DNA from: Brevibacillus borstelensis
Lineage (GTDB): Bacteria > Bacillota > Bacilli > Brevibacillales > Brevibacillaceae
DNA: 63,395 bases
Reading direction: 5' to 3'
Assembly (NCBI RefSeq): GCF_003710865.1
Contig: NZ_RHHO01000069.1
Coordinates: 1 to 63,395, forward strand
Below, piece after piece: positions 7,112 to 16,142 of this stretch. The notes under the pieces are model-generated. The model saw only the letters and a program-made list of their open reading frames with translations. It made no database searches and was not told the DNA's origin. Numbering within the stretch: position 1 is the stretch's first letter; each line of letters opens with the position of its first letter. The translations under genes and the position numbers were made by a program.

Positions 7112-8629
7112 TTATAAAGCATCATCTGGATCAACGGATTGGGCCGTCAGAGGAAAATCATCCGGGACAGAATCGATGTCTTCCGCGAGAGAATCTTCCG
7201 ACTGAGCATCAACGCCTTCCGCGAGAGAATCTTCCGACTGAGCATCAATGCCTTCCGGGATAGAAGCAAAATCTTCTGACCGAGCATCAAATCCTTCCGG
7301 AAGAGAGCCAAAATACGATTCAGTGCTCGCCGTGAGGTCATTTGTGACGAGAAGCCCATCAGTTGACAAGTCGTTCGTTGCAACCGGTTGATTCTTCTTA
7401 TGGACCGCTCGTTTACGCCTGTCGTAGGTTATCGAATGGTTATTGTCATCGTCCTCGACGTGGTCACCGTCTCCGGCATCATCCTCAACCTCATCCGTCT
7501 TTTCAGGTTCAGTATCCTGCTCCTCATCCGGTTCAAATTGTGAATGGTCGTCACCTTCTTCAACCTGTGAGTCCATTTCGAACGCTGATTCAACCTCCGA
7601 TCCTGCTGTTTCCTGTTCGGAGTCTTCTTCCAGTAGAGAATCCTCCCTTACACGATCTTTTTCCTTTAGAAGATCATTGTCGCTTCGCATGGCGATCTTT
7701 CTTTTCTTTGGCCGCACTTCAACCGACACGTTTGCTTTGCTTTTGGCCAATCTGCGCAAATAGGCACAAGTCCTGCTTATTTTTGCTTTGTTTGAACCTA
7801 TTACGAGAATGGTCGTGCCGGGCAAGAGCCTCTTTTTTAAAGCGCGGTGCAGCTTTATCCTGCTTGTAAAGTGGCGTGCGCGTTTTTGGGGAAAACCGGA
7901 GCGAGTGGCTGCCCGGGAGATGCACCTGGCGTACGGACCGAGCGTGTAGAGGTAATCCACTTTCTTCATTGCCACATATCGGCCGATCCGTGCATATTCT
8001 TTTCGTGTGTATTTTCCCTGCATAGTGCCGAATACCGCGATGTTGGTTCCTTTTTCATTCTGGACCAGAATGTCGAGAGCGGCTTTTACAGCCGAAGGGC
8101 GTGCGATGGAGGTACCCTCTATGACGCGAATATCGTTTTGGCCGTGAGATACTCCCGGCCGCCGCTGGGACAAACCGGCCTGGATCTCATGTGGAGCATA
8201 TCCGGATGTGTGACTGGCTGCGATCGCCTTGAGCGCGTCCACAATGTTTTGGAACCCTTGACGAATATCTCTTTTTGCTAACCTATCCAAAACAACAATA
8301 GCTCTGCGGTATTGCGGCTGTTTCTGGCGTGTACGGATACGGGCATTGCTTGTCAGCACGTGTTTGCCTGATGCATAGACTCTCCGGCGTTTCTTGAGAA
8401 TGGGTGCGGGCATTTCTTTGATGGGCGCTTCACCCGTTTTGCCAGTTACAGCGATGATGACGTTTCCGTTTCTGCTCGACTTTTTGACAGCTCCAGACCG
8501 GATGGAACGAACCCGAAGCGATTTGACCACTTTTTTCTGCGATGTCCTGCCCTTATCTTTCTGCGGCGAATTGATCTTTGTCGCTGTTCTTTTTGGGAAG
8601 CCATTTTTTTTCGATCGTTCTTGTCTCAA
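7112..8629 (-). CDS. MurF-like degenerate Mur ligase with basic head and acidic tail
   Basis: 505 residues from a TTG start 12 bases after GGAGGG. Residues 1-56 are very Lys/Arg-rich. Residues 57-92 (VIIAVTGKTGEAPIKEM...) align with the MurF/MurE ATP-loop segment (family form VIAVTGSNGKTTTKEM), but the loop GKT(T/S)T is disrupted. Most of the central domain is missing. Residues 125-290 follow the MurF C-terminal domain: N-x-x-DALKAIA, an Ala-x-Pro-Ser-A-V-KAALDIL where MurF has NANPDSMKAAL, NIAVFGTMQG, then a GTTILVIGSNKAKI strand. Residues 318-505 are an acidic, Ser/Asp/Glu-rich tail with short tandem repeats. It is probably a non-catalytic paralogue. The sigma-K-like promoter upstream suggests late mother-cell expression, hence a spore envelope role. 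Confidence 0.75.
   Translation of the reverse strand: MRQERSKKNGFPKRTATKINSPQKDKGRTSQKKVVKSLRVRSIRSGAVKKSSRNGNVIIAVTGKTGEAPIKEMPAPILKKRRRVYASGKHVLTSNARIRTRQKQPQYRRAIVVLDRLAKRDIRQGFQNIVDALKAIAASHTSGYAPHEIQAGLSQRRPGVSHGQNDIRVIEGTSIARPSAVKAALDILVQNEKGTNIAVFGTMQGKYTRKEYARIGRYVAMKKVDYLYTLGPYARCISRAATRSGFPQKRARHFTSRIKLHRALKKRLLPGTTILVIGSNKAKISRTCAYLRRLAKSKANVSVEVRPKKRKIAMRSDNDLLKEKDRVREDSLLEEDSEQETAGSEVESAFEMDSQVEEGDDHSQFEPDEEQDTEPEKTDEVEDDAGDGDHVEDDDNNHSITYDRRKRAVHKKNQPVATNDLSTDGLLVTNDLTASTESYFGSLPEGFDARSEDFASIPEGIDAQSEDSLAEGVDAQSEDSLAEDIDSVPDDFPLTAQSVDPDDAL
7180..7255 (-). repeat. 36-base tandem repeat in the acidic tail
   Basis: Two near-identical 36-base units encode SLAEGVDAQSED-type repeats, with two more diverged units (EGIDAQSED, EGFDARSED) further upstream in the gene to about 7310. 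Confidence 0.8.
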
Positions 8630-8674
8630 TCTGTTTAGTTTCCCTCCCTACAAACAATGTGGGCAGCGCTGACA

Positions 8675-8702
8675 TATACTATGTCTGGATGAGACAGCCC
8701 GT
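8675..8702 (-). promoter_or_regulatory. sigma-K-like promoter
   Basis: Minus strand AC, 17-base spacer, CATAGTATA. This matches the sigma-K pattern AC-N16/17-CATANNNTA known from Bacillus. It lies about 45 bases upstream of the TTG start of the MurF-like gene. The -10 sits inside the inverted repeat GACATA-tac-TATGTC. Confidence 0.6.
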
Positions 8703-8760
8703 ATAGACGAAAAGCTTTCAAATATTTGCCGAGGATAGACGGGTCAAGTTCTTTTTTTCG

Positions 8761-8793
8761 TAAAAAAAGAGCCAATCCCGGTTGGGTGGCTCC
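8761..8793 (-). terminator. rho-independent terminator
   Basis: Minus strand GAGCCA, loop, TGGCTC followed by TTTTTTTACG. It ends the coat-like gene at 8881. Confidence 0.8.
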
Positions 8794-8880
8794 AAATGAA
8801 AATGTAGTAGCTAACGTAAAAACGATTCACGAGTATGAAAGCGATCTTGCACGACTATTTGGCCGGATTGTTGAAGAGGC

Positions 8881-9105
8881 TCAGTATCTTCTATCTCTGT
8901 CTCGACGACGGCGGCAGCATTCAGGTGGACACCAACGACAGTGATCGGGGCAATATCTGCGTCTGGATGGGGGACGATATTGATCCCGTTGAGTTGGCCA
9001 TTGTGGACTTTGTGCTGACCAATACGGGCTCTGTGAGGACCATTGCGGACTTTGTGGTGACCATTGAGAACTTTGACCTGACCCTCGCCAAGGATAAGAA
9101 TACAT
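8881..9105 (-). CDS. low-complexity coat-like protein (S-P-Q-W repeats, Cys/Arg-rich tail)
   Basis: 74 residues. The N-terminal half is built from repeats of the form SPQSPQWS / SQSPYWS (residues about 9-40), and the C-terminal half is Arg/Cys/Pro-rich (CPDHCRWCPPECCRRRRDRD). Repetitive Trp/Ser/Pro/Gln plus clustered Cys is typical of spore coat or exosporium proteins that cross-link, but no named family is recognised. The ATG at 9105 is 9 bases after GGAGAGG. An upstream ATG (9114) abuts that site and a longer frame extends to 9141. A terminator follows. The next gene downstream on this strand is the MurF-like protein. Confidence 0.65.
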   Translation of the reverse strand: MYSYPWRGSGQSSQWSPQSPQWSSQSPYWSAQSPQWPTQRDQYRPPSRRRYCPDHCRWCPPECCRRRRDRDRRY

Positions 9106-9358
9106 GAACTTCATCCTCTCCGTTTTTTCTTGGATTACCATACCTGTATATTCTCGTTCACGTAATTGTGGATAGACAGGTGACCTGAAGGCAGGGGAAA
9201 CAGGCTGAAATCCATCGGCTTATCGCCTGCGGGCGGGGGAAAGAGAGGGAAATGTTTCATTGTCAAGTGAATCATTGCGGTTATTTCTGGTTTATGTAAC
9301 AGAGCAGATATGATGAAAAGAAAAGGCCGTACATCATGACTGCAATGCTTGTCCGTTC

Positions 9359-9712
9359 TTACGAGTGGATCAGCTGCTGCTTCGCTTTCGGAAGACCTTT
9401 GAAAACCAAATGATAGGAAAGGTCAATTTGGCTCAACAGTTCTTGCTCCGGGACGGTGCCATCCACTTCGACTGTATTCCAGTGACGTTTATTGAGATGG
9501 TATCCCGGTTTGATTGCGTGATACTGGAAACGCAAAGTCTCGGCAAGATCCGGTTCGCACTTCAAGCTTATCTGCAGACCGCTTTCTCCAGTTGCAAGCA
9601 AGGCAAACATTTTCCCCCCGACCTTCATGACGTGTATATCCTCACCAAACGGAAAATCCTCTGCTGCTCCTTTTTTGTCGAGACAGTATTGTCTCAGCTC
9701 CAGCATATTCAT
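9359..9712 (-). CDS. MmcQ/YjbR family protein
   Basis: 117 residues. LRQYCLDKKGAAEDFPFGED, VMKVGGKMFAL and HLNKRHWNTVEVDG are diagnostic of the MmcQ/YjbR (CyaY-like fold) family, whose members are usually labelled DNA-binding on structural grounds; no function is firmly established. GAGGG lies 6 bases before the ATG. A second, diverged family member lies at 12048-12443. It is monocistronic. Confidence 0.88.
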   Translation of the reverse strand: MNMLELRQYCLDKKGAAEDFPFGEDIHVMKVGGKMFALLATGESGLQISLKCEPDLAETLRFQYHAIKPGYHLNKRHWNTVEVDGTVPEQELLSQIDLSYHLVFKGLPKAKQQLIHS

Positions 9713-9902
9713 AGGGATCCCTCAGCTTTCGAGAAAATGGGTAAACGAGGTGATACTCTGTTCATGATAGTTGGAACATGCCGGCATTGGCAACAGAACC
9801 CCGGATATTTTGACCAGAGGCGGCACATAGTAACAGAGTGCGATCGTTTGCAATCGGGCGAAGCCCAGCGCTTCGGAACCTACATAGAAGAGGAGAATGG
9901 GA

Positions 9903-10097
9903 ATGCCGAAGGATGAACGTAATGACCAACAGCCGCAAATCAATCTGTTGATCACCAGGCAAAACATGGATACTCCATATATTACCGAGCAGGAAGTTGA
10001 TTCCGATGTAAATGAAGACCCGAAGAGGGAGTACATGTTGGATGAATCAGCGGAGGCGTTTATCCGGCAGCATGTGGAGTCATCTGAGGATGAGTAA
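9903..10097 (+). CDS. small acidic hypothetical protein
   Basis: 64 residues (begins MPKDERNDQQPQINLLITRQ, ends QHVESSEDE), acidic and Gln/Asp/Glu-rich, with no membrane segment. The ATG at 9903 is chosen because GAGGAG lies 7 bases upstream; the in-frame ATG two codons before is too close. No family is recognised. The antisense frame 9722-10036 is judged a shadow. Confidence 0.6.
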   Translation: MPKDERNDQQPQINLLITRQNMDTPYITEQEVDSDVNEDPKREYMLDESAEAFIRQHVESSEDE

Positions 10098-10103
10098 AGT
10101 GGC

Positions 10104-10146
10104 GGGAGGGGGAAGTGCGTCTATGCACACGAACGTGCCCCTCCCC
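10104..10146. repeat. GC-rich inverted repeat
   Basis: GGGAGGGG ... CCCCTCCCC around a 25-base loop, directly after the small gene ending at 10097. It may be a weak terminator, but the T-run is poor (GATTT). Confidence 0.4.
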
Positions 10147-10230
10147 GATTTACCATCAGTCTTCTCGCAATGCATGCAGTATTTCACTTCGATCACTCCA
10201 TTATCAGAATGATGGGGGAAATACAAGAAA

Positions 10231-11064
10231 TCAACCAAGCGAGTTTTTTTGAACGAAATGCTCTACACGATCAAGCCAGTCGCCGCAAAGCGTTTGAACC
10301 AATTGCCGCTTTTCAATCTCCAGCATATGACCAACGCTGTCAAGAATCGAAAAAGTGGCATGCGGAAAATGTTCGAGCATTGACCAATGATCGCTGTAGC
10401 CGCAAATGGCATCCTGCCGTCCGAGAAGAAACAAGGTAGGAGCGGTGAAGAGACTCGTGCTGTCTATGGGATCAAGTGAGAAAAAATAGCCTTTGGTACG
10501 CCATTCGGATGTGAGAAAGTCTCGGTCTGCCAGCAGACGGCCCGGCTGCACCTCTTCCAGGAATCGAGTGAGATTCTCCCTGGTTTGGACAACCATCAGC
10601 GTTTCGAATGCTGTTCGTATATCCGGATGGAGATCATGGAGCATCTCCTCATCTTGTCGTAGAATTGTCTTGTCAGGCAGGGTGCGTTTCTGTAAGTGAA
10701 GAGCGGGTGCGAGGAGGAAAAAACCGTCCAGAAGCTCTTTTCTTTTTGCATAAATGCCTTGGGCGATATAACCGCCGTAGGACTTGCCTGCCAGGGTAAA
10801 ACGCTTCTCGGGTATGAAGTCGTCCAAAAAGCCCAGAATGACATGGAGAATATCCTCTGAGGTCGTTACCCATTCTTTTACATGGCTGTGTCCGTGCGCC
10901 GGCAGATCGATATAGATGCGCTGCCAGCCTGGCCGATTGGCAAAAAGGGGCTCCATCCATGCCTGCATGGCCCGGTGGTCTGTTCCGAGAGCATGCAAGA
11001 CGACAAGCGGTTTTCCTTCCCCGTAGCTAGCGTAAGAGATGGTATCCTTCCAGTTGGAGGCCAC
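10231..11064 (-). CDS. alpha/beta hydrolase
   Basis: 277 residues of the alpha/beta-hydrolase fold. The nucleophile elbow is GKSYGG (Ser), the acid is in GRQDAICGY (Asp) and the histidine is in VGHMLEIE, so the catalytic triad is complete. The oxyanion region is LHALGTDHR. It is most like small esterases/carboxylic ester hydrolases of Bacillales, and the substrate is unknown. The start is GTG with AGGTGA 6 bases upstream. It is cytosolic and monocistronic. Confidence 0.88.
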   Translation of the reverse strand: MASNWKDTISYASYGEGKPLVVLHALGTDHRAMQAWMEPLFANRPGWQRIYIDLPAHGHSHVKEWVTTSEDILHVILGFLDDFIPEKRFTLAGKSYGGYIAQGIYAKRKELLDGFFLLAPALHLQKRTLPDKTILRQDEEMLHDLHPDIRTAFETLMVVQTRENLTRFLEEVQPGRLLADRDFLTSEWRTKGYFFSLDPIDSTSLFTAPTLFLLGRQDAICGYSDHWSMLEHFPHATFSILDSVGHMLEIEKRQLVQTLCGDWLDRVEHFVQKNSLG

Positions 11065-11230
11065 AGTTCATCACCTGATCCCATGTTTCGTTTGATTACC
11101 GGATTCCGGTATAAAAGCGGAGTTGGATAGCTGCTGTCGATTCAAAGAAGCAGGTTTTCGTATTTGAAATCATGTTTTTCCGTGCGCCGTTTTCGGTAGC
11201 GGACGAACGATTCTTCAAACAATTGAGTAC

Positions 11231-11383
11231 CTACAAGAACAGGAAGTATATCCCCCCGCTGATCGCCAACAGGACGAGGAAAAACAACAAGCGTTCTCTT
11301 TTCTTCGATGCACATGGCGTAAAGAAAAATTCCGCAAATGTCCAAACCAATAGCAAGGCCCCCAGAAAGAGCTTCCCAATCAC
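11231..11383 (-). CDS. 50-residue membrane protein
   Basis: A short gene starting with GTG 7 bases after GGAGG. It encodes (M)IGKLFLGALLLVWTFAEF, a Lys/Arg-rich linker with CASKKRER, and a second helix ending ISGGIYFLFL. Two hydrophobic helices are separated by a positive loop, so the ends should face outward and the loop inward. No family is recognised. The longer frame of 11142-11390 in another phase starts directly on the ribosome binding site, reads unlike a protein and is rejected. Confidence 0.6.
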   Translation of the reverse strand: MIGKLFLGALLLVWTFAEFFFTPCASKKRERLLFFLVLLAISGGIYFLFL

Positions 11384-11712
11384 TTCTCATACCTCCGTTC
11401 TAAAAGCCCGTTGACAGCAATCTTTTGGACCTCTACGATTCATAGAAAAGACTGCTCCAAACTTCGCAAAATCGCAGTTTGCCTATTTCGGAAATCTGTG
11501 GAATCGTCGGACGGATAGTGCTTGTTTTGTATGCAGTACATCAAGGCTTCCTGAAAAACTGAGTGTCATACACAAGAAGGGAATTGAAAGGTGATTGAAG
11601 ATTCTCCCCAAAACGTGTAGGCTAAGCTCATCTTGTTAAATGGTCAAGGCTGGGAGCAGAGGCGAGTCAAGATGATCGAAGCGCTTTTGATCGTTTTCCT
11701 TTCATGGGAGTC
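11384..11712. other. about 330-base stretch without a supported gene
   Basis: Between two minus-strand small membrane protein genes. I see no ORF with a ribosome binding site and no convincing promoter or RNA structure; it must contain the 11231-11383 gene's promoter. Confidence 0.5.
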
Positions 11713-11928
11713 TCACGTAATCAGAAAGGCGATGAGGAGAAGCAGGCTGCCTGTCAAGAGAATGCCAAAGACAATATAGCCAAACCATTTAAGCGGCTTC
11801 GGCATGCTTTCCATGTCGATAGGTTTCGAAGGTGTTCCGACAATGTTTCGGTAGTGGTCGACAACGCTGTTGAAGGACTCATTTTCCCGTTGAGGAGGAT
11901 CATCGGCTGGTCGTTTTTCATTCTTCAA
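11713..11928 (-). CDS. small tail-anchored membrane protein
   Basis: 71 residues from a TTG codon 9 bases after AAGGAGG. The polar N-terminal 45 residues (KRPADDPPQRENESFN...) are followed by one hydrophobic segment, residues 48-70, at the extreme C-terminus (FGYIVFGILLTGSLLLLIAF), i.e. a tail anchor with the N-terminus in the cytosol. No named family is recognised. It is divergent from the YjbR-type gene. Confidence 0.6.
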   Translation of the reverse strand: MKNEKRPADDPPQRENESFNSVVDHYRNIVGTPSKPIDMESMPKPLKWFGYIVFGILLTGSLLLLIAFLIT

Positions 11929-12047
11929 ATGAAAACACCTCCTTGTGGTTCATTTTACCACAAAACAGGATCGGACATGGTAGCCCCTCGTTGGCGGTTG
12001 TCGAATGAACCAAAAAAAGCGTACTCGTGAAAGGAGAAGAAGATGGC

Positions 12048-12443
12048 ATGGACAAGCATAAACAGGTGGAAACGCCAGCGGGACTTGCGCTTTTGGAGCG
12101 TCTACGAACGATTTGCACGCAATTTCCCGAGTTGCAGGAAAAAGTAGACTTCTTTGGACATACAACCTTCCGTGTGGGAGACAAGCCTTTTGTCATGCTC
12201 GGTGAGCGCGGGCTAGAGGCTTCTTTTTCGCTCAAGACAACTCCCCATACACAGGAGCTGCTGCTGCATAAGGGCGGCTACACCAAGACACCGTATATCG
12301 GGCAGCACGGATGGGTATCGGTAAGCGGATCTACCACTCCAGACTGGGAGGAAATCGAAGGCTTGATCCAAGAAGGCTACCTGCGGACCGCGCCGAAGCG
12401 TCTGGCGAAGCTTTACCGAGAACAGCAGGGACAACGCAGATGA
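12048..12443 (+). CDS. MmcQ/YjbR-like protein
   Basis: 131 residues. LRTICTQFPELQEKVDFFGH, FRVGDKPFVML and the WVSV...DWEEIEGLIQEGYL end match the MmcQ/YjbR fold, here a more diverged branch than the gene at 9359-9712. The start is the ATG 11 bases after AAGGAG; an in-frame GTG at 12027 precedes that site. The function of the family is not established. It is convergent with the YwaF-like gene, with only 13 bases between the stops. Confidence 0.8.
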   Translation: MDKHKQVETPAGLALLERLRTICTQFPELQEKVDFFGHTTFRVGDKPFVMLGERGLEASFSLKTTPHTQELLLHKGGYTKTPYIGQHGWVSVSGSTTPDWEEIEGLIQEGYLRTAPKRLAKLYREQQGQRR

Positions 12444-12456
12444 CACAAAAAAGGGA

Positions 12457-13203
12457 CTACACAGAAGCCCCTGGCTGCGACGGCTTCCGGTCCCTTTTGC
12501 TCTGAGCATAAAACGGCAGGTAAAGCAGAAAAAAGAGCAAGGCAGCCACGCCTTCAAGCGAAAGGATATACCAGGGATAGGGACCGAGGTAATCCAGGAG
12601 GCTCGGATTGGCAGGCTTTTGCGAGACGAACATGTAATTGCCTCCGGTCACGCTGTTAGCAAGCAGTACGATGGGCAAAAGCAGATTTAAAACGCCGAGA
12701 GCTTTCCAATACGAGCGGATGGTGGGACGATACTCAGCCACCCATGTCATATACAGGCAAGCGAGAATAATGGCTGCGTGAGCCAGAAAAAAGTGAAAAA
12801 AACGAAAATGCGGAAACGGGTAGAACAGCTCGGGCGTCAGCATCGCCTGAAGGGCTCCCCCGAGACCGAGGAAATAGGTGAACTCATAAATTCGGTAGCT
12901 TTTGAACATCAGCATCGCGATGGAAAACAGCAAGGAAATGCTGCAGAGCTGCAAAGGCAGCGTATACGCGGCAGACCAGCTCCCTGTATAGACGTGCCAC
13001 ACCTGAAAGGCCGCTTCGGTGAAGAGCAGCAGTCCTGCCAGAGAATACCGTACCCGTTTCTCTGCAACAGATGTCCGCAATCGATCGCGAAGCAAATAGA
13101 GCGCAAGTACGGAAAGCACGAATAGAGCAAGTGCAACAAGGTGGGAGACCGAAAACAGCATAAAGGGCTCGCCTTGAATCGTATAGGACAAGAGATCGGA
13201 CAT
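12457..13203 (-). CDS. YwaF-like (TIGR02206) membrane protein
   Basis: 248 residues with seven or so hydrophobic helices. The order FMLFSVSHLVAL (first helix), LPLQLCSISLLFSIAMLM, FTYFLGLGGALQAMLTPEL, FPHFRFFHFFLAHAAIIL and NYMFVSQKPANPSLLDYLGP is characteristic of the TIGR02206/YwaF integral membrane family. The frame is open far upstream to 13419, but MSDLL at 13203 is the start, with GGGGGA ahead of it. Its function is unknown. Confidence 0.88.
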   Translation of the reverse strand: MSDLLSYTIQGEPFMLFSVSHLVALALFVLSVLALYLLRDRLRTSVAEKRVRYSLAGLLLFTEAAFQVWHVYTGSWSAAYTLPLQLCSISLLFSIAMLMFKSYRIYEFTYFLGLGGALQAMLTPELFYPFPHFRFFHFFLAHAAIILACLYMTWVAEYRPTIRSYWKALGVLNLLLPIVLLANSVTGGNYMFVSQKPANPSLLDYLGPYPWYILSLEGVAALLFFLLYLPFYAQSKRDRKPSQPGASV

Positions 13204-13440
13204 GATGGATTTTCCCCCAAGCGAATCTGTTAGATAGGCTGCTTGCATGCTTTCGAGCAAATCAGCGAATAGAAGTATTATAGAAAGTTTTTCCTCTGTT
13301 TCCAATAGTAGATCATACGAAATGCTCAAATGGGAAGTGTGAAAAGTAGTAAAACAAACACTGCCTTGGCAAGCGGAAAAAAGATTGGCAGAATAGATAC
13401 GAGAAAAAAGAAACGCCACATGTACACACCGGGAGGCTCA

Positions 13441-13683
13441 ATGAAAACCGCTCTGTATCATATCGCGTATCAAATCGGAATGCATCCGGCCGAGATGGCC
13501 AAGCTGGTACGGGAAGGAGAAATAACGGGAGAAGTTCCCGGGAACAACCCGCAAGCCAGGGATGCATGGGTTGATCTGCATTCATTGCGAAATTATATTC
13601 AATGGCGACATGATCAAAACAGGCTCGATGAGATGGCCTATCTAAAGGCAATTCGTCACATTGACAAGGCGCTTCGGGGCTGA
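13441..13683 (+). CDS. small hypothetical protein
   Basis: 80 residues (begins MKTALYHIAYQIGMHPAEMA, ends IRHIDKALRG). It is helical, and residues 8-27 resemble a DNA-binding helix-turn-helix (IAYQIGMHPAEMAKLVREGE), which is only suggestive. The start is the ATG with GGGAGG about 5 bases upstream; the frame is open to 13330. No named family is recognised. Confidence 0.6.
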   Translation: MKTALYHIAYQIGMHPAEMAKLVREGEITGEVPGNNPQARDAWVDLHSLRNYIQWRHDQNRLDEMAYLKAIRHIDKALRG

Positions 13684-13779
13684 TGGCCGACGGGGGGCTT
13701 TCTGGCGCTTGCGTATGCAGAAGGTTCCCATAGAGAATCGTCGGGACACGCTGCCTATCGTGCAAACAGAAAGGGGAAT

Positions 13780-14130
13780 ATGCAAGTGGATATCATCTAT
13801 TGTCTGGTACCTAAATCCTATTGGGAAACATGGGAGGGAAAGGAGACATACCTCCCGCGTGATTATGAGCAGGAAGGCTTTATCCATGCGACCAAGAGTG
13901 AGGAGCTCCTGGGCAAAGTCGCCAATCGCGTATACAAGGATTTTACGGATAAGCTGTACGTATTGGTCATACAGGAGCAAAAGATTGCCTCGCCGGTCAA
14001 GTATGAACAAGCGAAGGACGGTCTGTTGTATCCGCATATATACGGCCCTCTGAACAAGGACGCGATCCTGGAAATTCGCGAAATGAAAAGGACAGACGGG
14101 AACTGGGGAGTAGCGGGGGTGGTTGGATAA
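13780..14130 (+). CDS. DUF952 family protein
   Basis: 116 residues. YCLVPKSYWE, EGFIHATKSEEL, SPVKYEQ and LLYPHIYGPLNKDAILEI are the conserved stations of DUF952, whose fold resembles ADP-ribosyl/glutathione-transferase-like small proteins; its function is unknown. The start ATG has AAAGGGG 3 bases upstream. It lies 96 bases after the 80-residue protein gene. Confidence 0.9.
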   Translation: MQVDIIYCLVPKSYWETWEGKETYLPRDYEQEGFIHATKSEELLGKVANRVYKDFTDKLYVLVIQEQKIASPVKYEQAKDGLLYPHIYGPLNKDAILEIREMKRTDGNWGVAGVVG

Positions 14131-14318
14131 GTGTTTCGGCAGATGCTGCGGTGAAGCCGTTGATGACTGTTTCGGAATCCGGCATGGACGCTGGACCGAG
14201 GCCCGCTGAATAGTCAGGAGACTGCATGGAAAGGGACACATGTATCTGTACATAAAGTGTCCCGTCCGGGCGCAAAATGGTAAGGACATGGAATCATACC
14301 TGCAAAGGAGTGTGCCGC

Positions 14319-14540
14319 ATGGCCAAACCAGACAACCGCTCGGATAATGTTGAAAAGCTGCAAGAAATGATTCAAAACAGCATGGAGAACATGCGCGAGA
14401 CATGCGATTATCTCAACGCGCACGGCGATGAGATTTCCGCGGAGGAAAAAGCGAACCTGCAGCAAAAAAACGAACGCAGGGAAGAGAGCATTGAAGGCTT
14501 CCGCTCCGAAATAAAAGACGAGGCTTCGCAAATGGAATAA
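14319..14540 (+). CDS. tlp: small acid-soluble spore protein Tlp
   Basis: 73 residues: MAKPDNRSDNVEKLQEMIQN then ENMRETCDYLN and a charged helical end. The DNRSDNVEKLQ(E/N)MIQ(N/D) core is the Tlp (thioredoxin-like, spore) signature. Tlp is made in the forespore and protects or packs the spore core. AAGGAG lies 8 bases before the ATG; the longer frame to 14277 is not used. A single Cys is present. A perfect terminator follows. It is monocistronic. Confidence 0.93.
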   Translation: MAKPDNRSDNVEKLQEMIQNSMENMRETCDYLNAHGDEISAEEKANLQQKNERREESIEGFRSEIKDEASQME

Positions 14541-14546
14541 AAAACT

Positions 14547-14580
14547 TGCGCCTGCCGGACACTTCGGCAGGCGTTTTCGC
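14547..14580 (+). terminator. rho-independent terminator
   Basis: CGCCTGCCG, 7-base loop, CGGCAGGCG, TTTTCG, right after tlp. Confidence 0.85.
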
Positions 14581-14623
14581 GCAAGAATACATGAATTGTT
14601 TTGTGAAACATGATAATCTGTAG

Positions 14624-15766
<1,143 letters not shown>

Positions 15767-15788
15767 TTGAGGGATTGGGGAATCGGAC

Positions 15789-16115
15789 GTGGAAGCGACA
15801 AAGAAATCAAAAGTCATGATCTTGATTTTTTTGGGAGGAGCAGTTTTGCTGGCCTTGCTCGCCTATTTCGGCATGTACTCCCTGGGCAAGGAGCATGTCG
15901 CTGTCATCAATGATGTCATCGAGGCAAAAGGCGGAAAGGTGCAGCACATTACGGTCGTTCCCAAGGATGAAAGTCCTTTTACGGAGAGCGGCAAGGGGAA
16001 TACCATTTACAAAATTGATTTTGAAATAGAGGGGAAGACCCAAACGGCATGGTACCGCTCCGACAATCAATCCTCTATAATAAAAGAGAAAGAAGAGTGG
16101 ATTTTTCCTGAGTAA
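15789..16115 (+). CDS. single-pass membrane-anchored hypothetical protein
   Basis: 108 residues from a GTG. Residues 8-31 are one membrane helix (VMILIFLGGAVLLALLAYFG), followed by a roughly 75-residue extracytoplasmic beta-rich domain (TVVPKDESPF, YKIDFEIEGKTQTAWY, REDNQ-like end). No named family is recognised. A GGGGA lies upstream at moderate spacing. It is 23 bases after mnmA, so it is probably cotranscribed with mnmA. Confidence 0.65.
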   Translation: MEATKKSKVMILIFLGGAVLLALLAYFGMYSLGKEHVAVINDVIEAKGGKVQHITVVPKDESPFTESGKGNTIYKIDFEIEGKTQTAWYRSDNQSSIIKEKEEWIFPE

Positions 16116-16142
16116 TGATGAGAGTAGGACGTGATAAGGACC

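Noticed and set aside
11142..11390. 82-residue minus-strand ORF
   Set aside because: Starts directly on GGAGG; the overlapping 50-residue frame has proper spacing and a membrane-protein pattern.
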